64,000 nucleotides of DNA from an uncultured Sphingomonadaceae bacterium (lineage in GTDB: Bacteria > Pseudomonadota > Alphaproteobacteria > Sphingomonadales > Sphingomonadaceae). Below, in pieces: positions 53,909 to 61,655 of the stretch (position 1 is its first letter; each line of letters starts with the position of its first letter). Both the position numbers and the translations under genes were made by a program. A model generated the notes under the pieces. The model did no database searches and was not told where the DNA came from. It saw nothing but the letters and a program-made list of their open reading frames with translations. The stretch covers positions 806,001 to 870,000 of the forward strand of contig CANLSQ010000001.1 of assembly GCA_947493955.1 (NCBI GenBank), in the 5' to 3' direction.

Positions 53909-53937
53909 TTGACCGATAAAGATGCGGCGACTATAGC
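53909..53937 (+). promoter_or_regulatory. Promoter of tRNA-Met
   Basis: TTGACC at 53909-53914 and TATAGC at 53932-53937 with an exact 17 bp spacer. The start would be near 53944, about 45 bases before the tRNA. Confidence 0.7.
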
Positions 53938-53988
53938 GCCGCGATCCAAGGTTTTTTGTAGCGATTCAAGTCCTGCTGAGAAACCGAT

Positions 53989-54065
53989 GGCGGAGTAGCT
54001 CAGGTGGTTAGAGCAGTGGAATCATAATCCATGTGTCGGGGGTTCGAGTCCCTCCTCCGCTACCA
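53989..54065 (+). tRNA. tRNA-Met (anticodon CAT), elongator type
   Basis: Cloverleaf with acceptor GGCGGAG/CTCCGCT, discriminator A and encoded CCA, D arm with GGTGGTTA, anticodon loop AATCATAATC region (CAT) and T loop GGTTCGAGTCC. The paired first acceptor base and overall sequence match alphaproteobacterial elongator Met tRNA, not initiator tRNA. A TTTTT run follows at 54066. Confidence 0.95.
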
Positions 54066-54270
54066 TTTTTAGAATGTAGGCAGATTCATATTTGGCCTGG
54101 ATCAACCCGGTAAGTTCTCCAGAATCGCATGGCTTGCCAAAGTAAGACGACTTGGTACGAATTACCCTCAGTGGTTCTTCTGAAGAGCGTTACTTGATCG
54201 GGATTACCGTTGCAGGGAAATCCTGTGCCCGCTTTATCCCGAAAGAGGACTCTAGAAGCACAAAAAAACA

Positions 54271-54756
54271 CTATTTAAAGGGCGGAGGCGGTTCCTCTAA
54301 AAGTGACTCATACTGATTAGTAGCAGGTTGAAAAGTAGGATTTTTAATCAATTCTACTTCCATGGCTACGCTAGGCATGTGTAATCCAGAGGTTTCCGGG
54401 ATCACTATCGTGCCAACAAACTCACCGAACACCCCCATTAGCAAATTGGAGTCAGATAAGTCTTCTGATTGGGAGAGTAGAGCGCGGTCTGTCTCATTGT
54501 TCAATATCAAGGCCAGAGTACTGGGGCCAGTTGCGCATTTTTTATCAGCTAGTGCGAGGCTGTACCAATTATGACGAATGGCTGTCGCACTGAACATAAC
54601 TTTTTTGCGGTCAAATTTTGTTGCGTTTTCAATAATTTTGCAAATGGAGACTATTTGGTCTTTTGCCGAACGTTCTTGGCAACCGCTAAGACCCATCATA
54701 ATTAGAATACTCATAACAATGAAGTATAATTCTTTTTTGTAAGTCAAAATTCTCAT
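54271..54756 (-). CDS. AT-rich lipoprotein of unknown function
   Basis: A 161-residue protein with a signal peptide ending in the lipobox L-S-G-C (Cys near residue 26), so probably anchored in a membrane. The mature part has two further Cys (S-I-C-K, K-K-C-A) and a Pro-rich C-terminus (E-E-P-P-P-P-F-K). I do not recognise a family. Its base composition is clearly more AT-rich than neighbouring genes and it lies just downstream of tRNA-Met, hinting at horizontal transfer, though no integrase or direct repeat was found. A 61-codon ORF downstream on the same strand is probably chance or a remnant. Confidence 0.68.
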   Translation of the reverse strand: MRILTYKKELYFIVMSILIMMGLSGCQERSAKDQIVSICKIIENATKFDRKKVMFSATAIRHNWYSLALADKKCATGPSTLALILNNETDRALLSQSEDLSDSNLLMGVFGEFVGTIVIPETSGLHMPSVAMEVELIKNPTFQPATNQYESLLEEPPPPFK

Positions 54757-54909
54757 TAAATGAATATGTCAGTCTTCTTCAAAGGTAACAACACTGAAGA
54801 CTGCCTGATAGTTGGTCTATCTGTACCGTCCGCTTTTGCGCCCATAGCAGCCGCCCGGTACCCAGCAAATTTGCAGTGCGCTTGACCGGATGCTAGGCTG
54901 AACGAACTA

Positions 54910-55557
54910 ATGAACATTCCAAACCTGACAGAACGCCTGAAAGTCATAGCGATATTGTGCGGATTATTTGTCGCGGTCCATTTCGCCAATCTGTTATCCG
55001 GCGGCTATCTGAATAGTTATGGCATCGAACCGCGCGAGATTGACAGCATTTACACGATCTTCGCCGCGCCGTGGCTGCATGGTGATTTCACGCATTTGGG
55101 AAATAATATGCTTGCGATAGTGGTGTTCAGCTTCCTGTGTTTGCTCCAAGGCAGGCGCTATTTTCTGGTCGCCAGCTTCCTGATCATCACAATCACCGGT
55201 ATCCTCGTTTGGCTATTTGCCCGCGATGCCCTGCACATTGGCGCAAGCGGTTGGATATTCGGGTTATGGAGCCTGATCATCGCGCTCGGATGGATAGAGC
55301 GCAGTTTCCGGAACATTGTTGTCGCGCTTGGCGTTGTCTTTTTCTACGGCGGCATGGTGTTTGGTGTATTGCCCACCGCAGGCTTCGTTTCCTTTGAATC
55401 GCATCTGTTTGGCGCGATCGCAGGGATCATCACTGCAATTTTCCTCGAACGAAACCGAAAGCTGGTAACCAAAACTACTGTGGGGCAGCCTTCACTGGAA
55501 TTTGGCAAATCTCGCCGTCCCTGGCGATTGTCACTTCGCGGCCGTAAGCGTCGCTAG
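54910..55557 (+). CDS. Rhomboid family intramembrane serine protease
   Basis: A 215-residue membrane protein that should cut other membrane proteins. The catalytic Ser is S113 in H-I-G-A-S-G-W-I-F-G and the His is H165 in S-F-E-S-H-L-F-G-A; the L1/L2 elements W-L-H-G-D-F-T-H-L-G-N-N-M-L are conserved. About six membrane helices are visible, followed by a basic tail (R-G-R-K-R-R). Substrate is unknown. Confidence 0.9.
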   Translation: MNIPNLTERLKVIAILCGLFVAVHFANLLSGGYLNSYGIEPREIDSIYTIFAAPWLHGDFTHLGNNMLAIVVFSFLCLLQGRRYFLVASFLIITITGILVWLFARDALHIGASGWIFGLWSLIIALGWIERSFRNIVVALGVVFFYGGMVFGVLPTAGFVSFESHLFGAIAGIITAIFLERNRKLVTKTTVGQPSLEFGKSRRPWRLSLRGRKRR

Positions 55558-55777
55558 GCTTGGCGTTCGCTTTATGGTCTGCAGGCAAGGAGATGCTATT
55601 TACGTCTTATCATGTGCTAAGAGCGCGCCACGATGAAAGTGAGCCCAATTAGTGTCACATTAAGCTTTTGGTACATTTGCGAAAAGCTTTCCAGATTCCG
55701 CGGTTGCCCATAATCCTGAATACTGCAAAGGTGCGGGAAGATTGTGTATTCTCTGGAAAGGCATGGGTGGGCCAAAA

Positions 55778-56500
55778 ATGGAACTTGCAGATAAAAACGT
55801 TCTGCTGACCGGTGGCAGTGCAGGTATCGGCCGCGAGATTGCGCGCCAGTTGAAGGAAAAAGGTGCCAAGGTCACGCTAACTGGCCGGAATCCTGAGCGG
55901 TTGGCGGCGATGCGCGAGGAAGGTTTCGAGTATATTGAGGCCGACCTGTCCAATGCAGCCGGCGTGGATGCGTTGCTCACGAAATGGGGTAGCAGGGATA
56001 TTGATGTCCTGCTCAATAATGCCGGTCAGCTTGTCGATCATGACTTTCGTGAGGGCAATCCGGTTGCCGATACCGCTGATGATTGCATCTATGCCAACCT
56101 TAACGCGCCCATCCGATTGATCACCGGCCTGATGCCCAGTCTGCGCAAACGGCCGCAGGCGGCAATTGTCAATGTCACCTCGGGCCTTGCCATCGCACCG
56201 GCCGCCCGAACGCCGATATATTGTGCTACCAAATCGGGGTTGCGGTTTTACACGCTTGGTCTGCGTGAACAGCTCAAGGATTCCAATATCCGCGTGATCG
56301 AGGCGCTACCGCCGGTTGTTGACACGCAGATGAATGATGGCAACCCGACCAAGAAGATGCCGCCTGAGGAATGTGCACGGCAAATTGTCGTCGCAATCGA
56401 GCGTGATCAGGATGAGGTAAATATTGGTATGACGAAGGCTTTGCGCGTGGCTGAAGCAATCTCACCTGCTCTTGCGCGGGGCATTACATTGCGGTTCTAA
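55778..56500 (+). CDS. Short-chain dehydrogenase/reductase
   Basis: A 240-residue NAD(P)-dependent oxidoreductase. T-G-G-S-A-G-I-G-R-E is the cofactor loop, L-N-N-A-G is the NNAG motif, and the catalytic Ser-Tyr-Lys lies in V-T-S-G-L-A followed by Y-C-A-T-K-S-G. The closest group by layout is DltE-like/YciK-like SDRs. ATG 55778 with GGGTGGG upstream was preferred to ATG 55763. It sits 77 bp ahead of the Gfo/Idh operon and may belong to the same pathway. Substrate unknown. Confidence 0.85.
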   Translation: MELADKNVLLTGGSAGIGREIARQLKEKGAKVTLTGRNPERLAAMREEGFEYIEADLSNAAGVDALLTKWGSRDIDVLLNNAGQLVDHDFREGNPVADTADDCIYANLNAPIRLITGLMPSLRKRPQAAIVNVTSGLAIAPAARTPIYCATKSGLRFYTLGLREQLKDSNIRVIEALPPVVDTQMNDGNPTKKMPPEECARQIVVAIERDQDEVNIGMTKALRVAEAISPALARGITLRF

Positions 56501-56577
56501 AAGACTGGTTTTACCAAATCGCACAATCCCACTACAAAATAGTTTCGCATTAAAGCTCATTGAAAGAACGGAAACGG

Positions 56578-57657
56578 GTGAAAAAGAGATACGCGATTAT
56601 CGGTGCCGGGATGATGGGTCGTGAGCATATCAGCAATATTGCGCTATTGGATGAAGTGACGCTTGTGGCGCTGTCCGATCCGGACAAGGGCTCGCTGGAA
56701 GGCTCGCGCGATCATGCACAGAAACTGGGTGCCAATCCGGTTTGCTATGCAAGCACACAAGAGATGTTTGCAAGTGAAGCGATTGATGCCGTCATAATCG
56801 CCGCACCCAACCATACCCATTTTCAGATCATGCAGGAGGTGATGAAGCATCCCGTTGCGATCTTGCTCGAAAAGCCCATGTGTACGACCGTTGAAGACGC
56901 ACGCGCATTGCATGAGGCAGCACAGGACCATCCGTATCTTTTGTGGATCGGTCTGGAATATCGCTACATGCCGCCCGTCACCAGATTTATCGAGCGGGTG
57001 CACAGCGGTGTAACCGGATCGGTCAAGATGCTTTCAATTCGCGAGCATCGTTTTCCATTTCTACAGAAGGTTGGCGACTGGAACCGGTTCAGCGAGAATA
57101 CCGGTGGCACATTGGTCGAGAAATGCTGTCATTTCTTCGACCTGATGCGGCATATATTGCAGGACGAACCCGTCAGGGTTTTTGCATCGGGAGGGCAGGA
57201 TGTGAACCATCTCGATGAGAACTATGGGGGCAGGATTCCAGATATTCTCGACAATGCCTATGTGATACTCGAATTCGCCAAGGGAACTCGTGCTGTGCTG
57301 GATCTATGCATGTTCGCAGAAGGCTCTGAAGAGCAGGAACAGATTTATGCGCTCGGCGAACAGGGCAAGCTGGAGGTCGGAATTCCATCGGCCAATATCA
57401 CCTGGTCGCCGCGCAATGGCTCCGAGCCTGTGACAGAGTCCATTTCTACGCCCGAGCATGCTTTGAAGGCGGGAGACCATCATGGAGCGACTTATTTTCA
57501 ATTGCTGAAGTTTCACAAGGCTTTATTGGATGGCGGTGCCCCGGAAATCTCGACATATGACGGGCTGCGGTCAGTCGAGATCGGAGCCGCAGCGCATGAA
57601 TCCATCGCAACCGGTTTGCCGGTGCAGCTTACCTCCAGCATTTCCAGTAAAGGATAG
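56578..57657 (+). CDS. Gfo/Idh/MocA family oxidoreductase
   Basis: A 359-residue NAD(P)-dependent dehydrogenase of the family acting on inositols, sugars and sugar-nucleotides. The Rossmann motif is I-I-G-A-G-M-M-G-R-E-H, the E-K-P-M segment is the family lysine loop, and N-T-G-G-T-L-V-E-K-C-C-H-F-F-D supplies the catalytic His region. GTG 56578 with GGAA upstream is preferred; a TTG at 56560 adds six residues. The aldo/keto reductase gene begins 3 bp after. Substrate cannot be told from sequence. Confidence 0.87.
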   Translation: MKKRYAIIGAGMMGREHISNIALLDEVTLVALSDPDKGSLEGSRDHAQKLGANPVCYASTQEMFASEAIDAVIIAAPNHTHFQIMQEVMKHPVAILLEKPMCTTVEDARALHEAAQDHPYLLWIGLEYRYMPPVTRFIERVHSGVTGSVKMLSIREHRFPFLQKVGDWNRFSENTGGTLVEKCCHFFDLMRHILQDEPVRVFASGGQDVNHLDENYGGRIPDILDNAYVILEFAKGTRAVLDLCMFAEGSEEQEQIYALGEQGKLEVGIPSANITWSPRNGSEPVTESISTPEHALKAGDHHGATYFQLLKFHKALLDGGAPEISTYDGLRSVEIGAAAHESIATGLPVQLTSSISSKG

Positions 57658-57660
57658 TCT

Positions 57661-58614
57661 ATGAAGCAAATGCCCGAAATTGGATTTGGCTTATGGAAAG
57701 TGAGCAGAGAAAATGCTGCAGATATCGTGGTGGAAGCTGTAAAAGCCGGGTATCGGCATTTCGATTGCGCAGCGGATTATGCAAATGAGGCGGAGGTTGG
57801 TGAGGGCCTGAACCGCGCTATCGCCGAAGGGCTTGTAACCCGGGATGAGCTGTGGATCACATCCAAATTATGGAACACTTTTCATCATCCCGATCATGTG
57901 GAAAGCGCCTGTCAAAAATCTCTTGATGACTTGGGGTTGGATTATCTGGACCTCTATCTTGTCCATTTTCCGATTGCGCTGGAATATGTGCCCATCGAAA
58001 CGCGTTATCCCCCAGAATGGTTGTTTGATCCCGGCACCGACAATCCGCAAATGAAGCGTGCGCCAGTGTCCCTGCAAGACACTTGGCAGGCTATGGAAAA
58101 GTTGGTGGATGCCGGCATGGTAGGCAAGATTGGCGTATGTAATTATAACAGCGCCTTGATCCATGACCTGATGAGCTATGCCACGGTCAAACCAGCGGTA
58201 CTGCAAATTGAGGCCCACCCTTATCTGACACAGGAAAAGCTAATCCGGTTAGCACATCAATATGACATTTCTGTCACCGCCTTTTCACCCCTTGCAGCGC
58301 TTTCTTATGTAGAGATTGACATGGCGGGCCAAGCTGACAGCGTATTGACCGAAACAGTTGTTCAGGAAACTGCAGCGGCGCATGGCAAGACACCGGCGCA
58401 GGTCGTGCTGCGCTGGGCTACGCAGCGCGGTACATCCATTATTCCGAAGAGCAGCAATCCGCAGCGAATGCGGGAAAATCTTGCGATTAATGATTTCTCG
58501 CTAAGCGAAGACCAGATGCACGCAATTTCCGCGCTAAACGCCAACCGGCGGTTCAATGACCCCGGCGTGTTTTGCGAAGCGGCTTTCGGCCTGTTTAACC
58601 CGATTTATGATTAA
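57661..58614 (+). CDS. Aldo/keto reductase
   Basis: A 317-residue NADPH-dependent reductase of sugars or aldehydes. The catalytic tetrad can be followed: D in F-D-C-A-A-D-Y, Y in the same segment, K in I-T-S-K-L-W, and H in Y-L-V-H-F-P. The NADPH site is the C-terminal I-I-P-K-S-S-N-P-Q-R-M. The N-terminal I-G-F-G-L-W-K is typical. It lies between the Gfo/Idh and oxygenase genes with gaps of 3 and 9 bp, so all three are almost certainly one operon. Confidence 0.9.
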   Translation: MKQMPEIGFGLWKVSRENAADIVVEAVKAGYRHFDCAADYANEAEVGEGLNRAIAEGLVTRDELWITSKLWNTFHHPDHVESACQKSLDDLGLDYLDLYLVHFPIALEYVPIETRYPPEWLFDPGTDNPQMKRAPVSLQDTWQAMEKLVDAGMVGKIGVCNYNSALIHDLMSYATVKPAVLQIEAHPYLTQEKLIRLAHQYDISVTAFSPLAALSYVEIDMAGQADSVLTETVVQETAAAHGKTPAQVVLRWATQRGTSIIPKSSNPQRMRENLAINDFSLSEDQMHAISALNANRRFNDPGVFCEAAFGLFNPIYD

Positions 58615-58623
58615 GGACAGGCG

Positions 58624-59559
58624 ATGAAACAGCAGAACTGGAATGATGTTGCTTTCCCCGAAATAATTACGTCCGATAGCGGATCAAACCTGGCGGATTA
58701 TCTAGCTAATGGGCGAGATGACGTGGACGAGCAACTCATGAAAAGCGGTGCAGTTCTGTTTCGCGGTTTTCATGTTCCGGCAGTGGAAGATTTTGACATT
58801 GCGGTTGAGTCTTATGGTGCAGAGAATTTTCCTTACCAAGAATCGCTTTCCAATGCGGTCCGGATTAATCTTACGCCGCGCGTTTTTACCGCCAACGAAG
58901 CGCCGCCGGAGACCAGCATCTTCCTGCATCATGAAATGGCACAAACGCCGATTTATCCGTCCAAACTGTTTTTCTATTGTAATATTGCCGCAGCCGAAGG
59001 CGGCGCGACGCCGCTTTGCCGGTCGGATATATTATTGAACAAACTGGAAGAGGCAGAGCCACAGCTGGTGGACGCCTTCACGACAAAAGGCGTGCGCTAT
59101 ACCAATGTTATGCCAGCGGCTGATGATCCAGGTTCTGGTCAGGGCCGCAGCTGGCAAAGCACGCTCAATGCCGCAGACAAAAAGGCGGCGGAGAAGCGGC
59201 TCGACGCACTTGGTTATGACTGGGAGTGGCAGGATGATGGCACATTGCGTGTAACATCGCCCAGACTGGATGCGGTGCGTACGCTGCCCGATGGGCGGCG
59301 GGTGTTTTTCAATCAGCTCATCGCTGCTTATCGCGGGTGGGCGGACAAACGTAATGATCCGTCAAAATCGATTTGTTTTGGCGATGGATCACCCATCGCT
59401 GCAGAGAGCATGGCAACGGCAATCGGGCTGGCAGACGATCTCAGCTATGACTTGCAATGGCAGGATGGTGATGTGGCACTGGTCGACAATTTCATAGTGA
59501 TGCATGGTCGGCGGCCGTTCAAAGGCACGCGTAAGGTGCTGGCATCGCTCATCAAATAG
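58624..59559 (+). CDS. TauD/TfdA-type Fe(II)/2-oxoglutarate oxygenase
   Basis: A 311-residue non-heme iron dioxygenase. The iron triad follows the clavaminate-synthase-like version: H102-x-E104 in F-L-H-H-E-M-A-Q and H294 in I-V-M-H-G-R-R, with a nearby Arg (R297 or R303) for 2-oxoglutarate. The use of Glu, not Asp, separates it from taurine dioxygenase, so a taurine role is not implied. Such enzymes hydroxylate or desaturate amino-acid or sugar-like compounds. It ends the operon and overlaps the symporter gene tail by 8 bp. Confidence 0.87.
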   Translation: MKQQNWNDVAFPEIITSDSGSNLADYLANGRDDVDEQLMKSGAVLFRGFHVPAVEDFDIAVESYGAENFPYQESLSNAVRINLTPRVFTANEAPPETSIFLHHEMAQTPIYPSKLFFYCNIAAAEGGATPLCRSDILLNKLEEAEPQLVDAFTTKGVRYTNVMPAADDPGSGQGRSWQSTLNAADKKAAEKRLDALGYDWEWQDDGTLRVTSPRLDAVRTLPDGRRVFFNQLIAAYRGWADKRNDPSKSICFGDGSPIAAESMATAIGLADDLSYDLQWQDGDVALVDNFIVMHGRRPFKGTRKVLASLIK

Positions 59560-61276
59560 GCTGCCTCGACGCGTCCACAGTCCGCGATTTCGCGGCCCAG
59601 GCCCAGTAGATGATATTTGCCAGGACTATGGTCAGCATCAGCGAGTAGAACAGATTACCAAGTCCTTCACCAGAGGCCAGTCCGATGGAGGAGAACAGCA
59701 GATAGAGCCCCACAACGCAGGAAAAGAGCGTTGCCGCCAGTGGTTTCGCAAAGCGCCAGGGTTGCAGATCCACCTGTGCGTTGATCTTGAAATTCCAAGG
59801 CGTTTCGCGGGGTCGCAGATATCCTGCAACCAGCATGATCATGACCTCGATTACAAACAGGATGGCATATTGGTGGAGGAAATGAAGCGTGACCGTTTCG
59901 TCAAATACGAAACGCAGCAGCGCGTACGCGGTTACGTGAAACAAGATAACGATCTTGGCGCCAATTGCCGGTACGCGCTTGGTAAATAACCCTACTATTA
60001 CAATCACTACTGTAGGAATGTTATAAAAACCTGTGAATATCCGGATGATCTGCCATAGTCCCTGCTCAGCGAAGTAGAGCAAAGGTGCTACGACAAACGA
60101 AAACAGCGCGATGACGATACTCGCAATTTTTGCCACCCGCACCAAGTCGGCATCGCTCGCCTTATTTTTACGCCATGGACCATAGACGTCCAAGCAGAAC
60201 AGGGTTGCGGCGCTATTGAGCAATGAATTGAACGAACTAAACACAGCGCCCAACAATACTGCCAGGAAGAAACCGGCCAGATATACCGGCATCACGTCTT
60301 TGATAAGCCGGGGATAGGCCTGATCAATGGAGCCAAGCCCCGGACCATAAAGATGAAAAGCAATCACGCCCGGTATCATCATCATGAACGGCACCAGCAC
60401 CTTGAAAAAACCGGAAAAAAGCACGCCCTTCTGCCCCTCAGCCAAAGAGGATGCTCCCAACGTTCGCTGGATCACATATTGATTGGTGCACCAGTAAAAG
60501 AGATTGGCAAAGAGCATTCCTGTGAACAAAGTTCCGAACGGCGTGGGATCATCTTCGCCGCCAATGGCGTTGAGCTTCTCGGGATGATCACTAACCAGCT
60601 TGTCCAAACCTAGCCCGAAATTTCCCTCGCCCAGAGCTATCAGACCGAGCACTGGTACAAGTATCCCGATTATCAGCAGTCCAATGCCATTTATCGTATC
60701 GGACACAGCGACAGCCTTGAGGCCACCAAAAATGGCATAAATTGAACCAATCCCCCCGATTGTCAGCACTGTGACAACCAGCGCCTCGAAATAGGAAATG
60801 CCCAGCAAATCGGGGACATCGAAAAGCTGCATGACCGCAATGGAACCGGAATAAAGCACCGAAGGGATTGTTATTAGTCCATAGCCGAGCATGAATAAAA
60901 TCACCGACATCCGGCGGACATCGGCATCAAAACGATCCGCGAGAAACTCGGGCAGGGTGGTGAAAGCGCCGGCCAGATAACGAGGCAGGAAAATCAGAGC
61001 CATGGCAATGGTTGCAACCGCCGCCGTCACCTCCCACGCCATGCTACTGAGATTAAAACCATAGGCGGAGCCGTTTAAACCGATTAGCTGTTCCGCCGAC
61101 AGGTTGGTCAGAAGTAGTGAACCCGCAATAAACACGCTGCCAAGACCGCGACCGGCGAGAAAATAACCGTCACGGCTGTCTACTCCGCCGCGTGTCTTCC
61201 GCCATGAAATAAAGGCAACCAGTCCCATGAAGAAGATACAGCTGGCCAGGGTGAAAAACAGATTCGCGTTTTGCAT
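59552..61276 (-). CDS. Sodium:solute symporter (SSS family)
   Basis: A 574-residue secondary transporter of the SLC5-like vSGLT branch, with about 14 membrane helices. Family landmarks are Y-F-L-A-G-R-G-L near the N-terminus, L-L-L-T-N-L-S-A-E-Q-L-I-G-L-N-G-S-A-Y, F-L-A-D-R-F and the long C-terminal hydrophobic pair. The S-A-E-Q-L-I-G motif is typical of sugar or inositol importers. It converges on the oxygenase operon and is the likely entry route for that pathway's substrate; direct evidence is lacking. Confidence 0.9.
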   Translation of the reverse strand: MQNANLFFTLASCIFFMGLVAFISWRKTRGGVDSRDGYFLAGRGLGSVFIAGSLLLTNLSAEQLIGLNGSAYGFNLSSMAWEVTAAVATIAMALIFLPRYLAGAFTTLPEFLADRFDADVRRMSVILFMLGYGLITIPSVLYSGSIAVMQLFDVPDLLGISYFEALVVTVLTIGGIGSIYAIFGGLKAVAVSDTINGIGLLIIGILVPVLGLIALGEGNFGLGLDKLVSDHPEKLNAIGGEDDPTPFGTLFTGMLFANLFYWCTNQYVIQRTLGASSLAEGQKGVLFSGFFKVLVPFMMMIPGVIAFHLYGPGLGSIDQAYPRLIKDVMPVYLAGFFLAVLLGAVFSSFNSLLNSAATLFCLDVYGPWRKNKASDADLVRVAKIASIVIALFSFVVAPLLYFAEQGLWQIIRIFTGFYNIPTVVIVIVGLFTKRVPAIGAKIVILFHVTAYALLRFVFDETVTLHFLHQYAILFVIEVMIMLVAGYLRPRETPWNFKINAQVDLQPWRFAKPLAATLFSCVVGLYLLFSSIGLASGEGLGNLFYSLMLTIVLANIIYWAWAAKSRTVDASRQPI

Positions 61277-61655
61277 GTCAAGTTAGTGCGCAGGATCGCG
61301 CGACATTGCAATGTTGAGACACGCTAATTGTCATATTAACATATGAGATAGAGCTAAATTGGTTGTTCTTTCCGCTATTCGTCCAAATCGATAGATTTTA
61401 AAGAGTCATGTCCATCGCAGGTCTTTTTCAAGCAAGTTTCCTATTAATAAAAAACCCTGCTTGAGGTCGAATTCGACTAAAATTGAGCAGGTTAGACCAC
61501 CTTCACCAGCTTTGAAACCAATGATGGTGAGAGTAGATTGTAGAGAAATCTGCGCCGGGCTGTGGTTACATTACTATTAATCTATATTTTTGCGCGCTGG
61601 TTAACAAACGACCCCTAATTCATTCATTATAAGTTCGTGGGTGAACGGGGTAAAA
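61277..61655. promoter_or_regulatory. 379 bp divergent gap between symporter and S8 protease genes
   Basis: AT-rich, with no gene. It holds nested dyads: a perfect 12 bp palindrome GTCGAATTCGAC (61466-61477) inside arms CCTGCT and AGCAGG (61456-61461, 61486-61491), and a looser TCAAGCA/TGCTTGA pair just before it. These suggest regulator binding or an RNA fold. I could not name promoters with confidence. Confidence 0.45.

Noticed and set aside
53989-54065. tRNA-Met 3' end as an attachment site of an integrated element
   Set aside because: No second copy of the tRNA end and no integrase gene were found in the window.
58624-59559. Taurine dioxygenase (tauD)
   Set aside because: The iron motif is H-x-E, not H-x-D, and no sulfonate transport genes are adjacent.
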